Part shown: piece after piece, positions 17,416 through 29,644 of the stretch
How the letters are laid out: each line of letters starts with the position of its first letter
Position numbering within the stretch: the first letter of the stretch is position 1
From: Cololabis saira
Taxonomy: Eukaryota > Chordata > Actinopteri > Beloniformes > Belonidae
DNA length: 64,000 nt
Direction of reading: 5' to 3'
NCBI RefSeq assembly: GCF_033807715.1
Contig: NC_084599.1
Location: 27,936,125-28,000,124, forward strand
Program-made: the position numbers and the translations under genes
The notes under the pieces: generated by a model
What the model was told of the DNA's origin: nothing
What the model saw: only the letters and a program-made list of their open reading frames with translations
The model's database searches: none

Positions 17416-19913
17416 ACACTCAACATCCCATCCAAAATCTTTGAGTGTTGGAATGGGAATACTTTATTGTTTGAGACAGAAAGGGAGTAATGTCTTGATT
17501 CTTACTGTTCTCAGGCATGAGAATTTCAGGGGACAATTTAAGATCCCCCAAATGAGGTGTAAGAGGAAATGTTTACAGTGGACGTCAGGATACCCAGTGG
17601 TTTAAAACATCTGGATGTATGTCAGCCAGCAGCTGTGATATCATCAAAACTTTAAGACTTCATTGACCCAAAGGTGAAGAGACATAACTCTAAGTATAAA
17701 GTTAATATAGAGTTAATATATCACCAGAATTAAATATTGAATTTAATATTGCTGAACATATTAATCATGTTTTGTGTTCAAATATGATTAAAATGTATCC
17801 CTTTTGGATGGGGTTTTCATTTAAAATAAAAAAATAAACTTCTTAGAACCTGAAACATTATTGTTACAACTTTAAATGAATAAATCCTCCATGCAGTCAG
17901 TTTTGGTCCCTTTGCAAATTAATATCCTGTATTTCATCTTTCCCTGTCATTGCAATGAGTAGCCAAGGAATCACATGCGCCTGTAATGTGTAGAGTAGCG
18001 GTCTCTCACCAGCAAACCTCTGTGTTATGCTGGAACTTTTGTTTCATTAATTCGCTGGTTTGATGATGTTAACAGCTGGCCTGATATGCATTTTTATGAT
18101 CAACAACTCAGCTTCCGGCAAAGATAATAAAAGTCATAAAGAAATTAAATGATTTTGTTGCTGCTTTAAAGTAGCTGTTGATAATGCAGCATTGCACTAA
18201 ATGATGTGAAGTAGGAATTGTTATTCTTATTTTATTCATTTATTGGTTGCATAATTAATTTCTTTTTTTTCAATAGCTTTAAACACGTTTTAGGTATGCT
18301 GATTATTTAAATCATGCTTAACAACTGAAGTGCATATGATGCCTGTCAGATAGTATGGTAGTCGGAGTAAGTCAGGGGAATTCCTATAAATGAAACATTT
18401 TTAGACTATGAATTAAAAGGGATTTTTTTTTTCCAAAATGATTTATACCATTTATAACATCATCTAAGAAGCAATACATCTTCTCCTGTGCTGCTGCACT
18501 GGCCAGTAATCCTTAACCGGCTCAGTCTTTTAATCCCTGTAGTCCCACTGACGTGCTGCACCATGTAAACACTGAACGTAAGAATTTTCACTCAAGCACC
18601 TGGTGGCTTCCGATACAGCCCGTAGCCTTTTACCCGTGCCCACACCAGACCACAGGCAAAACAGTAAAGCAAACACATAAATGAAGCATTTGTCTGCAAC
18701 CCCTCCTGGATTGTGTGACAGACAGCAGTGTTGGGGAGATTCCATCAAACTGACAGGCTGTTTCTTGCAGGAGAAGAGTTAATTGCTGTGGGACCAAAGC
18801 AGCCTTCAACATCCTTCAACAAACCTCCTTCCTGCTCCATGGAGTTGGAGGTTGGGTTATGCATTGAGAAAGCGATATAAGAGCGGGTTATAGAGGGCAG
18901 GGAGAAGTGGGAAACATCTGATTTCTTTTGACATCTTGGGTAAATAACTTTCAAAATAAGACACTACTGTTGTGCTGCTGTCCATTGTGGCCTGAGTTTG
19001 GATTTCAGCTTGAAACACTAATTTAATTAAAAGATCTTTACTATAATTTCAGCGACACAAATTATATTATGGTTTGCTTCAGTCAACTCTGTATTACCAG
19101 TCACCTCAAAAATAGTTAAACTTTTATATTATTTTTGTCATGAAATGCAAATGACGATACCTATTATGTAAAGTTTCTTAGGGAAAAATGTTTGATATGA
19201 TGTGGTAGCTAAAGAGAAAGTGCAACAGATGGGTCAACAAAACATCAAGTGCAACAAGGCTGCAGCTTGCTGGCAACAAGCATATCAGACCACAAATCTG
19301 TGTTTTACTAATCTGTGCAAATTAGCATGAAGTCACAATCGAGAGAAAGCACAGATGGGAGTGAGCAGTTTTGGGATTAAGCCACTGCTGAATTTTGAAC
19401 TCAGACATCGAGTCCACCAAGCACAAATCAGGACGGGGCCGCAGATAAGGTGTAGTTGTTATTATTGACAACACAGTTTGTTTGCTTGTTGCTCAAACAT
19501 GATAAACGGTTAGCAAGATGGTGATTCTGGCAACTTATTTAATAGTTATGACTATTTATAGATAGATTCATCATATTAATTTCTCAAATGGGATGCATCT
19601 CTGGGGGCGGGGGGATTGGGGGGGGGGGGGGCAAGAGCAAAAACATTCCTCTTTCCTCTCCAGTTATAATCCTTTGCTAACCTCCAAGACCTGGTGTAGC
19701 TTTGTCTTTCTGCAGCAATATTCTTTTGGCAAAACCCAGCCACAGTAGCTTTCCACATCCATCCTGGTGAGACAACTGTGTATCATTTTACCGCACAATG
19801 TCACGCATCAGCAAGGATGAAGCAAAACCACAAAGCTGCACTGGTCATCTTAGCAGAGGCAACTGACTCCAAAAAATGATTACAGAAGATAAAAATTTGA
19901 GCTTTGTTTGGTT

Positions 19914-19917
<4 letters not shown>
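17416..19917. other. No gene recognised
   Basis: AT-rich sequence without recognisable coding frames. It holds a poly-G tract at about 19604-19631. The stretch 18520-18960 has higher sequence complexity but no protein I can name. Confidence 0.5.
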
Positions 19918-19991
<74 letters not shown>

Positions 19992-20061
19992 CTACATAGA
20001 CATATACACACTCACGCACACCACACACACACATAGCCACAAAGACATGTACACACGCGTG

Positions 20062-20123
<62 letters not shown>

Positions 20124-20226
20124 GCCACTCAGTCACATACATATACACACACATACACAGCCACACAAACATATACATACACACACACATAGCCACAAAG
20201 ACATGTACACACACACGCACGCACGC

Positions 20227-20269
<43 letters not shown>

Positions 20270-20310
20270 TGATCATATACATACACGCATACACACACAT
20301 AGACATACAC
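19918..20310. repeat. (CA)n and CA/TA/CG mixed microsatellite block
   Basis: Pure CA at 19918-19990 and about 20068-20118, with degenerate ACACAT, GCACAC and ACGCAC runs between and after. The 169-residue and similar minus-strand frames here are repeat artefacts. Confidence 0.95.
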
Positions 20311-20317
20311 ACTGGCT

Positions 20318-20530
20318 TGTTCACCTGCATGCTTGCTCTGTAGTTTTTGGGGTTAGGTAGCGGTAGCTTAGCTCAGACTGCGATCAGATCTCAAGATCTG
20401 GGTCGATTGCTGTTCGTGCTTTGGTCGGCTCCGTGCCGGTTTCGTGTTTTGTTTGTGTTTTTTTTGTTGCAGATTTCCAGTGCTTGACGTGTCTCCGTGT
20501 GTTCCTGCTTCCTGGATTGGCAGTGGATGT
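20318..20530. repeat. Dispersed ~210-bp repeat, copy B
   Basis: Second copy of 17200-17415, ending close to a poly-C then poly-A run (20537-20559) that may be the tail of a retroposed unit. Confidence 0.8.
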
Positions 20531-20559
20531 CGTCACCCCCCCCCCCCCAAAAAAAAAGA

Positions 20560-22231
20560 AGAAGATTAAAAATTAGAGTCTGACTGAGCAAAAGAATGCA
20601 AAAAAGTCAACTTTAGATTTTGCTGTAGAAGTTAACTTATCTTCTACCACATAGGAGAATCCAAACTGCTAAAAAAAATTGTTCCTTTGTGCTATTTAAA
20701 GAATTCATAGTATCTAATGGCTTGATAATACATTCTGTTGTGTGTTTCGATACTTCAAGAATAACTAGGCAGACTCAAAGCTGACATATTAACCATTAAC
20801 TGAATCAACTGACAATATAGCATTATAAATATGCACATACTGTGGAACACTGAGAATGCGTGACAAACGGTCCATTGTCTACATTTTCTGTTTCATTTAT
20901 GTTCATCTCACCTGCCTGTATTCATTAAAATTACTGCCGGTTTTTCTCGTTTGCTGCATAACCTTCTCCAGGTCAGTGGCCAGGGTTGTCTACCTCACAT
21001 GTTTCTTTTTCTCAGCGGTTAACAAGGACAAATATAGATTTTGAAAATGGATGGCTTTGCAAAAGACAATTTTAATCAACTCACTGCCGAGCCTCAAACA
21101 AAACATATTTAGATGGCTTTAATATATTGGTATATTAACAGGCTCTCCAGCAGAGAAAATAAAACATCAGATTTATTCTATCCAAACGTCAGAAGTGTGC
21201 AATGCATGCAGCCCCTCTGCATATCCGGTTCTCGCCAAGGCAGATCATAACCTCGTCTATCTTTCCTCCACCTATAAATCCATTGTTCAGAGGAAACGAG
21301 TGACCAAAAGAGCTGTGAGGAGGTGGTCCTGTGAAGCTAAGGGGAACTCTGATGCAGGCACGTCCGGTAACGTTTCGAAGCAGAAACCTACAGTATCGGC
21401 TAACTGCAACATCAGGCTGGTTGAAATTCAGCTGGAGTTACAGTATATCAGAGAATATATGGATGATACAAAGCTGCTAAGTAATTAGAGATAAGACAGT
21501 AATCTGTGAAAATCTTCTCATGCAAGGACTTCTTTTGTCTTTGTAGGGATAATATCATTAGGTGATTCATGGCAAGTCATCTGACTTTTAAAATCTTCTG
21601 TTTGATGGCTAATAGCATTGATGCAAGTATTATTATTCTAAACTAGATAAGAAATTTAAAGTTTTGTAAGCAACTACATGGTTAGAAATATGCAACGACC
21701 ATGATTCTTGCTGCCATACAGAGTGACAGGGAGCTCACAGTTAGGAGCGTTGTATCTACAGAAGAGAGGACGATGGTGATTGCCAGTGGGACAGTGGGAA
21801 GAATCTGCCTCTGTGTGAATGAATGAGTGAAGGAAAAATATATGATGCCAAACAAACTATTATCATTTTTCTTGTTTTACCTCCTCAACAAGAAATGAGC
21901 CCTACTGACTGACTGTTTTTTCTTAACTCTGCAGTTTCAATTAACTGTGTAAAAACAGGATGAAAAAGTACAGTCAGTAGAAATATGAAATGCATTCTAC
22001 AAAAACACATCGATAAGCGAAGACAAAGTAGAGTCAATATGTATGTAAGGGAAAAGTTAATGTCATATCAATGGGATATTGAGTTGCACTGCAGTATAGT
22101 TTATGGACTAGAAAAACAGCTTGCAGAAAAGATACAGTAATAGGAACAGAGCTAAAGGTGATTGTACATCAAACGACCTTCAAGTCGTGTTTTAAAATTA
22201 GGAAAATCCATAAAGAGCTTTTTGCGCTGCT

Positions 22232-22235
<4 letters not shown>
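20560..22235. other. Mostly unannotated; contains one LINE fragment
   Basis: Apart from the LINE scrap at about 21195-21345, this stretch is AT-rich with no gene recognised. Confidence 0.5.
21195..21345 (+). pseudogene. LINE endonuclease-end fragment
   Basis: A short frame reads VLAKADHNLVYLSSTYKSIV followed by QRKRVTKRAVRRWSCEAKG. The segment S/A-D-H-N-L-V-x-L with RTVRRW-S-x-EA is characteristic of the C-terminal edge of the APE endonuclease and linker in a common fish LINE ORF2. The similarity stops after about 50 residues, although the open frame continues to 21488. Confidence 0.65.

Positions 22236-22326
<91 letters not shown>
22236..22326. repeat. (GACA)n microsatellite
   Basis: About 22 GACA units. 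Confidence 0.98.
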
Positions 22327-22327
<1 letters not shown>

Positions 22328-22392
22328 TATGTATTCTTGCACAGTTACAAAATATACAGGCTGTCACAGAACATCCAAAATAATAATCTTAA

Positions 22393-22894
22393 AGGGGACC
22401 TATTATGAAAATCAGGTTTTCTCGTGCTTTAACATATATAAAGTTGTCTCCCCTCAGCCTGCCAACTCAGAGAAGGAGGAAAGCAACCAAATTCTGCAGT
22501 GTCTGTACAGCCGCTCGGATGAGCCATCCAGTGTGATGTGGCTTCTACGAGCCGTTCAGATTCTGCTCCCTTTCGTTACGTAACCAGAATGCAATTTGCA
22601 TCGGTTGGCCTCCGATGCGTGAAACCACGCCCACAACTAACTCCGCCGGCCGGAGCTTCCTCCATTTTTTCGTAGCGGTGTATCGCGTCATTCAGGCAGC
22701 CAATCAGCACAGAGCCTCATTATCATAGCCCCGCCCACTCAGAATTCCGCATAGATAATGAGGTTAGAGAATGGGAAGATAAAGACATGGCTCAGAGGCT
22801 GAATTTCTAATTTATTTCTAATTTATCAAAAGCTTGTTTTTAAGACATTCAAGGCATGTTTGAAATAGGTATTAGATGCCATAATAGGTCCCCT
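22393..22894. mobile_element. Complete TTAA-flanked MITE, 502 bp
   Basis: Termini AGGGGACCTATTATG and its complement CATAATAGGTCCCCT, with TTAA on each side (22389-22392 and 22895-22898). The internal part includes ATTCAGGCAGCCAATCAGCA and AGCCTCATTATCATAGCCCC, also found in the longer relatives at 10813 and 51840-52607. I interpret it as a deletion derivative of that Kolobok/piggyBac-like element. Confidence 0.9.
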
Positions 22895-22898
22895 TTAA

Positions 22899-25079
22899 GC
22901 TTAGTCTTGTTAAATGAGGGTACGCTGAATCTACAGTTTGATTATAACTTTTGTATTTATTTACTCACCCAAACAAATCAGAGTCGGCGGAGAAAATATA
23001 TTCTCCGCTTTGTCTTTTTACAGATAAAATCTGTGTGGTTTTTCCAGCTCATTAGGTTATGTATCCACCTTCCCAAATATTTGTAGGAGGACACTTGATT
23101 TGACAGGGGGTTCTAATGGAGTTCGGTGGTGATCCAAACACAATTTCCTCAGTCTTCTTAGTGTAACCTCTATGGCCCTTGTTTTAAATGCAGCTTTTCT
23201 TTTGATTATTATGTTCTTAATGTCAGTTATAACATACTATTTGTTGGGGTGAATTTGGGGTGAATTTTAACCTCCTTGTTTGGAACAATCAATTGGACAC
23301 AAAATGTAGAGTTATGTATGTTGTCATTTATTTCTACAGGTGTCTTGTCTAATGAGTCCTGGTGAAAGAATTCTCAGTCTGTCAGGTCACAGCAATTGAT
23401 TTTAACCTCCAAACACACGTGCCAGCGCGTCTTGACATTGAAATAGACAAGAGGGAACCAGGGACCGAATCTGTATAGATACTTAGATGTTGGGTGAGAA
23501 ACGAACAAAAGGAAACTTGGGCTTCTTAGTTTTCAGATGCACAGTGTAAATGCTGTTACGTGGTAAAAGTGCCATTGTACTTTTACTGGAAAAGACAACA
23601 GTGAGTTCCTGCCATGTTATTGGCAACAACTGACTTTTCATCAAACCTAAATTCCAAACAGAATGTACCCAATTTTCTTAGTGATGTGTCTAATCTTTCA
23701 AAAAGTATGAGAGATTATATATATATATATGACCATAAATTATACAACCATTCACCACTGGAGACCATTGACTGCGTGAAGTGCCTCAGGTTCCACAATA
23801 GGTTTTCTGAGCAGTTCACTGGGTACATCTGGGTACTTACAGTATACTAAGTGAAAACATTGTCAGTGTGAATTCACTTACACACTCAGAATACAAAATG
23901 TAATGGCATAAGTACACAATTTCAAACATACCCCTGGTAATAGATATCATTAAGTAATGCAAAACACAATACAGGTAAAAAGCAATCAGAAACTAAACCC
24001 AGGTATGAAAACAATGGGAATAGAAACTAACCAGAATGCACAGAAAGGAAAATTATAAACCAATGTGAGCTATAAAAGTAATATCAAACCTTAGAAATTA
24101 AGTCTTCCCACTTCAGAGCCTACTATCTGAAACCATGTTCATGTAAATATAATTTGGTGGCTTTTCTTTATTTACTTTAGTTTCATCTGGAAAACAAAAA
24201 AAGTGATTACGTTTATAGTTCAAGGAAGATAGAAACATTTAAACGTCCTTTTATTTGCTCCCCTCTTTACTTGTTTGAAAGGAATAAATGTGACGTTTGA
24301 GTGTTGATCATATGTGGGAATCATCCGTGAGCGCATCTCAAATTTGTCAGCAGTTTTAAAATAATTAAAAAGGCACGAATAATTTAAATCTGTGCAGGGG
24401 GGCTTTTGAGTGGAATTTGTGTGTGAGTGTTTGGGTCTTTCTTCGTGATTCAAATTAGGATAAAGCAAGTAGAGAAAGAAGTGGGGGGATGAAAAATATG
24501 CATTAACAATGTCCAAGTATAGACAAAAAAATGTGTTGTTAAAATACTGTATCAGTGCTCTCTGGTTTAGTCCACTGTGAGGAATCTTTCTGGTGTTTCT
24601 CAGAAACTCCTGGTACAAGTGTCTCTTAGAGCTGTTTAGGCAGTATTAAAAATGCCAGAGTTTTTAATTAAATCTTTTCAGATGAGCAGGAAAGTGAAGT
24701 TCATCTAATATTCATATTATTTAACAAAATGATTGTCCTTTGTCTAATTATCTCAGTAATTAAACATATTTTTGCTTTGTTTGAGCTTTGATTCGCATGC
24801 TAATTTCATTGATGCTGAAAGCACTTCAATATCCGTAGTTTAACATCCTTCTTTCTATTTCTTGTTGGAGAACCTGTTAGGTCTCAGATAAGTGTATTGT
24901 TGACCATTGTAGGTTTGCTAATGAAGTCAAAATAGTTCATGAAGTCCTCTGGTAATAATTTCTTATGTTTTCTTTTCTTTTTATCGGATACATTAATAAA
25001 GGAGATGTTTTAATTTATCTTTACATCTGATGTTTTCATTTATCTTTACATCTTTCAACTGGACTCTTCTTCAGCAGTG
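22899..25079. other. No gene recognised
   Basis: AT-rich sequence; a minus-strand frame at 24220-24618 (132 residues) has no pattern I recognise and no codon or splice evidence. A short TA run is at about 23717. Confidence 0.5.
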
Positions 25080-25082
25080 TCA

Positions 25083-25313
25083 TCAGACAGTTGTCACGTG
25101 TCGTTCATCAGCTGTTTTTCCCAGGCACTGCCAACCTGACTGATATGACAGATGCACCAGGTTGACTACACCAGCATTCGTCAGATGGTCTGTGGAGGAG
25201 AGCCGCCCCCAGGTGTGGAAGTGCATGAGTTCTTCCTCATCCCGGTTACTTCGGTTGTTGACTCGTTTCCTGATCTCCATGGCTTCTATGATCCATCGTT
25301 TGTATTTATTCAT
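25083..25313 (-). pseudogene. Penelope-like element C-terminus
   Basis: A 76-residue minus-strand frame begins KRWIIEAMEIRKRVNNRSNR and continues DEEELMHFHTW, matching the W-I-x-E-A-I-x-I-R-K and N-R-D-E-G-x-x-x-L-x-H-x-W end of Penelope-like proteins. An acidic serine tail (SDDTAEEESS) follows in another frame at about 25060-25090. Confidence 0.75.
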
Positions 25314-25324
25314 CCACCCATTTT

Positions 25325-25851
25325 CCTCCCATTATCCAGGGTTGGGTCACGGGGGCAGCAGTCTAAGCCAGGTACCCCAGACTTCCCTCTCCACAGCAAC
25401 TTTGACAAGCTCATCGGGGGGATCCCAAGGCATTCCCAGGCCAACTAAGAGACATGGTCCCTCCAGTGTGGCCTGGGTCTTCCCTGGGGTCTCCTCCCAG
25501 TGGGACATGCCCAGAAAACCTCAGCAGGAAGGCATCCAGGAGGCATCCTCACCAGATGCCCAAGCCAACTCATATGTTTCCTCCAGATGTGGAGGAGCAG
25601 CAGCTCTACTCTGAGCCCCCTGGTTACCGAGCTTCTCACCCTGTGTCTATGGAAGAGCCCAGACACCCTGCAGAGAAACTATTAACCTCCCTCTCCATTC
25701 TTTCCTCACAGGTGAACCTTGAGATACATGTACTCCTCCACTTGGGGCAGTATCTGATTTCTGACCCGGAGAGTATAGACTTGCATGTAGATGTCTTCAG
25801 GCCTGGACATTTAGCGGATGACACCACCCACGACTCTCTATACCAAACCAC
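25325..25851 (-). pseudogene. LINE ORF2 C-terminal fragment
   Basis: The minus strand carries ERMEREVNSF (near 25700), then HMSWLGHLVRMPPGCLPAEV and FWACPTGRRPQGRPRPHWRD (25460-25600). The W-L/F-G-H-x-x-R-M-P and GRRPxGRPRxRWRD blocks are the usual end of a widespread fish LINE ORF2, downstream of its RT. Further sequence to 25325 (CTTGGGATCCCCCCGATGAG on the minus strand) continues it. The fragment lies inside the Penelope-like element. The LINE clade was not determined. Confidence 0.75.
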
Positions 25852-25971
25852 TCAAAAGTTATGGCAGAAAGTAGGAACTATCAGATATCGACCAATCAGA
25901 TGAAGGGGCGGGGCTAATTTGCAGCAATTTTGTTCAAGGACTCAAAACTGAGTCTGAATCTTCTAAATATC

Positions 25972-26204
25972 CACTGAAAAACAAGTAGACTTTACTTAAT
26001 TTGTTTAAATAAATAACTTACAACTTAGATGTAATTAAGTAAATGTTACTTAATATCTTCCCAACTTATGTTTTATGGAAAGCAAAATTCACTTGATACT
26101 GGTGAGTGTTACTTGATATTGCAGCATTAAATTTTACTTAAATCATTTGCGTGCAAATACTTACAATCTATTTTTAAGTAAATCTTATGTTGTTTTTTTC
26201 AGTG
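25972..26204. mobile_element. Small DNA-transposon-like repeat (hAT-like ends)
   Basis: Left end CACTGAAAAACAAGTAGACT and right end TATGTTGTTTTTTTCAGTG are approximate complements, and the interior is rich in TTACTTAA/AAGTAA motifs. No clean target duplication was seen. Confidence 0.55.
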
Positions 26205-26239
26205 TATGACATTCAGGCACCACATACTCGCAAATGTCG

Positions 26240-26915
26240 ATTGGGTGGGCAAACTTCTATGCCCCCTCAAGGACCTTTACCTTTACTTGCTGAGGGTGTA
26301 GAGCTGGTCCACTTTGTATTTATTGATTTCCGATGCAATGATGTGTGCACTGTCTCAAACTATGATGTAGTTGTTTCTTTTGCAGTGATCCGATATTGCT
26401 GATTTGAGGTTCTCCTGTTACACTTTTTCTTTTCATGTTCTTGTGAGTGGTCCCGCTGTTTCCTTTTTGCACTCTTTTGGATGTTCCTTTTTTTATTTAG
26501 TGAACATTCTCCCTGTCTCCCCGATGTTATGTTTTTTTGCTTGATCTGCACGGGATTTCATATATGATTATTGTATTTCTTGTTCTGTTCTATTTTGTCC
26601 TTCAGATTAACCAATAGTTGTCTCAGTTTGGTGTATGGGATTATTGCTGTGTTTATTTCATGTTTTTCATGCCCCTTTAGGGTTCTGTTATCCCCCAGAT
26701 GTATGGTATGGTCAGGGTATCTCTGTAACTGTTATTTCTGTGCATCCCCTTTTTTCCATTCTTTGAACTTGTTGTCTTTTTTTTTCACCGACAGTTTTCA
26801 TTTGTTGATGACCCATTTGGGATATTAGGTGCGCTTAAGAACTTGTTGGGTGTGTTTTTCCTCCTCCTGTCTGTCCTCCTTGTCTGTGATGATGCTGGCC
26901 AGTTCTTATAAAGTG
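26240..26915 (-). pseudogene. Penelope-like GIY-YIG endonuclease and linker
   Basis: Read on the minus strand with several frame changes. The linker shows a TDKEDRQEEEKHTQQVLKRT segment followed by YPKWVINK, as in Penelope ORFs after the RT. Next come YEIPCRSS and the conserved IGETGR box (26508-26525), the signature of the Penelope-type GIY-YIG nuclease, then KSAISDHCKRNNYIV and IIASEINKYK. These blocks occur in the order expected in Neptune/Poseidon-type fish elements. Multiple stops show it is inactive. Confidence 0.75.
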
Positions 26916-27133
26916 AGTGGCCCAGGCCAAAATAAAGAGAGTTACATTAATCCAGTCTGGTATTAATATAAAAGCATGGATTACAGTCTCCAGATCTTTC
27001 GTGGCAAGTATCTTTTTACTTTTGATAACATCCTTAAAGGATAAAAACAGTTTTTTTATGACTGAGCTTACTTGGCAATCAAATTTTAGCCTGTCATCAA
27101 ATATCACCCAAAGATTCTTTACACTAGACTTAA

Positions 27134-27443
27134 AGGAGCTTGAGGCTCCTTTTAAGAAATGAGACTCTCTAGCGCCACCCTTCACCACGACGGCCGTTGG
27201 GGGTACTGCAGCCAACAGTGAAGCCGGCGTCATGTGACGTCACATCCGCAGCCCAGCGCGGGAAATTCGGGACCGAATTGCAGCACATTTTGCAGCACAC
27301 AGCCTGTTCAAGGCAAAGGAGAGATACACTAGAGGGCTAATTCTTTTGGGTTTGGAACGCTTCATCTGACATTATTACTAGAAAACTTAAAATGTATACG
27401 AATTTTTTTCATAAATCTTGCCACAATCCGGCCTCAAGCTCCT
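27134..27443. mobile_element. TTAA-flanked MITE, 310 bp, inside the LINE
   Basis: Ends AGGAGCTTGAGG and CCTCAAGCTCCT are perfect complements and are flanked by TTAA (27130-27133 and 27444-27447). The LINE reading continues on both sides. The interior has CTCTCTAGCGCCACC and a GTCATGTGACGTCACAT palindrome. Confidence 0.9.
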
Positions 27444-28321
27444 TTAATGTAATGCGTGTCAGGAGACCAAGAAAGCCAGAAGGAAAGTCTGCAAACCTAA
27501 TATGGACAAGATGCAGAAAGTTTGAAGGTCTTCCCGGATTTAGCGACAGCTATACAATCAAACAATTTCTTTATAGAGTCCCTGGATTTTGATGTCAATG
27601 GCAAATAAATCTGTATATCATCAGCATAACAATGAAAAGAGATATTATGTTTCTCGAAAATGGACCCTAATGGCAGCATATTCAGCAGGAAAAGATCTGG
27701 TCCAAGGATGGAGCCTTGAGGGAACCCAGTGGTGAGAGGGGCTAAGGATGAAGGGAATTCATCCAACTGCACAGAAAAACTCTGTTCAGACAGGTAGGAC
27801 TGGAAACATGAGCCAGCAGTACCTGTAATGCCCACCCACCGCTCCAGTCGTGCTAAAAGGATCCTGTGGTCCACTGTGTCAAAAGCAGCTGTCAAATCAA
27901 GAGAACTAGCATAGCATGGTTTTCTGAGTCAATAGTTACCATTATGTCATTAAAACTCTTAGCAGTGCTGTCTCTCTGCTATGGAATAGTTTAAAGCCAG
28001 ACAAAACATTTTCATAGATCTCATTGGCCAATAGGAATGGTTGGATCTGAATAAAAAACAATTTTTCTAAAACTTTAGACAACAAGGGCAGTTTCCAGAT
28101 AGGAAGTTAGATAGCACAGAGGGATCCAGATTTTTCTTTTTGATAAGAGGCTGTACAACAGAATAATTGATAGCAGCTGGAACACATCCAGTATTAAGAA
28201 ATAAATTAATAAATAAAAGTGTAGCAGGGCCCACCGTGCTGAATACCTCTTTAAAAAGATGACAAGGGATGCTGTCTGAGGGAAAGTTTGTGGGTCGCAG
28301 ATGCGGAACTATATTAGCCAG

Positions 28322-29235
28322 CAGTGTTGTGCTAGTTACTGAAAAAATAGTAACTAGTTACTGTTACTAGTTACTTCATTAAAAAGTAACTCAGTTAGTA
28401 ACTCAGTTACTTAGACCAAAAAATAATGAGTTACTATGAAAAGTAACTTTTTAGTTACTTAAAAAACCATTATTTTAAATGCTCCCACTAATACCCCATT
28501 GCCCCTCTAGCCTTTATTTCAGCATGGTACTGTATGGATTTGCATTGTGCATTGTGTTCTTCATTCTGATTGGCTAAACAGTCTCCCCGCTTCTTCACTT
28601 CCTGTGTCAATAACATTGGTCGCTTCAGTGAACTTCAGCGAGCAACTCAAGAACGGGAGCCTTTCATGAATCGTTCATTACAGTTCTCAAATATAATCGA
28701 TGGTGGTAGGCCTATGTCGGTTTATAAGAATCTTTTTGCCCAGAAGAAAAAAGAACGACAACAACGACCTATAACTATGTTCTTCTCTCAAAAAAACACA
28801 CCTGCACCGCGGCTTTAGAAGAAAAAGACGCTACAGAACGGAGTCGGGATGCAGCGACGCAGTCAGAAGAGCAGTGAAATACGTGTGAGGCGCTGCTGAT
28901 CTTCGCAATTTGAAGCATTCTATAATAATTGTAAAATGAGGGATTACTGTAATGGCAATATCTCCAAATTGCAAAACTCGCCTTGCTCTCTTGGCTCGCC
29001 ATGACTGGTCATGTTTTATGAATGCACACACACACGGCCACTACATTTCCTCTGGTCTCCGCATGTCGGGAAAAAACACTTCACTGTAGCTGGCCAGAAA
29101 TAACGGAGTAACGCACCTCTTGGTAACGGTAATTGAGTTACTGAATTTAAAAAGTAATGCGTTAGAGTATTAGTTACCGCCAAAACTAACGGCGTTACTT
29201 TACTGTTACTAAATAACGCATTAGTCCCAACACTG
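28322..29235. mobile_element. hAT-like DNA transposon, non-autonomous, ~914 bp
   Basis: The left end is CAGTGTTGTGCTAGTTACTG and the right end is the complement of CAGTGTTGGGACTAATGCGT. Subterminal zones are full of AGTAACT/AGTTACT motifs. GCCAG occurs on both sides within a few bases, a possible remnant of an 8-bp duplication. The interior has a short open frame (28570-28818) with no transposase domain. Confidence 0.8.
28570..28818 (+). CDS. Short unrecognised ORF inside the hAT-like element
   Basis: An 82-residue frame starting at ATG 28570. No BED finger or hAT dimerisation motif is visible. Its C-terminal part is basic, and residues about 63-74 read QQRPITMFFSQK, which fits the PCNA-interacting motif pattern Q-x-x-I/L/M-x-x-F-F. 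No splice sites or neighbours support expression, so it could be chance. It may be the start of a longer protein deleted from this copy. Confidence 0.25.
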   Translation: MAKQSPRFFTSCVNNIGRFSELQRATQEREPFMNRSLQFSNIIDGGRPMSVYKNLFAQKKKERQQRPITMFFSQKNTPAPRL

Positions 29236-29644
29236 TGCCAGTGAGGGGAAGGATACAGGTTCAAACTGGTCAAAAACAGCATGTAAAGGAGGAACTGTGA
29301 GATCAGAGATAACTCTCACAAAGGGTGATTGACAGTACAACTGCATTATCGCAAGGATTTACAAGGGAGTTAAATGTTTAAAAAAAGAACTTGGGGCTTG
29401 CGAATATAACAGGAAACAAGACTGGAAAAAATTCAATTTTAGCAGCCTTAACAGCACTCTGGTAGACAGACAGACCTTCACGAGGAGCTTCTTTAGGAAT
29501 ATGAAGCTTATCTTTTTTCCACTTTCGCTCAGCGCGTTGACATGACCGCCTGAGAGCGGGCATGGAGCTGTTAAGCCACGGTTCTGAAAGTGCTTTTGTG
29601 CGTTTTGTTCTGAAAGGAGCAACAAAATCAAGGATGTCCACATA

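Larger units (their letters stand above)
25080..26915 (-). mobile_element. Penelope-like element 3' part, interrupted
   Basis: Two minus-strand blocks (26240-26915 and 25080-25313) hold the linker, GIY-YIG endonuclease and C-terminus of a Penelope-like retroelement. They are separated by a LINE fragment (25320-25851) and a small DNA-transposon-like repeat (25972-26204). The upstream edge directly abuts another minus-strand LINE at about 26910. The RT of the element is absent. Confidence 0.7.

Noticed and set aside
19801..20310. 169-residue cysteine/valine-rich ORF
   Set aside because: Translation of the (CA)n microsatellite.
22236..22326. Regular short repeats that could suggest a CRISPR array
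   Set aside because: Simple (GACA)n without spacers, in a eukaryotic genome.
24220..24618. 132-residue minus-strand ORF
   Set aside because: No family pattern and AT-rich residue bias; not supported.
27222..27239. GTCATGTGACGTCACAT as a CRE/E-box regulatory site
   Set aside because: It is inside a MITE and there is no nearby gene to regulate.
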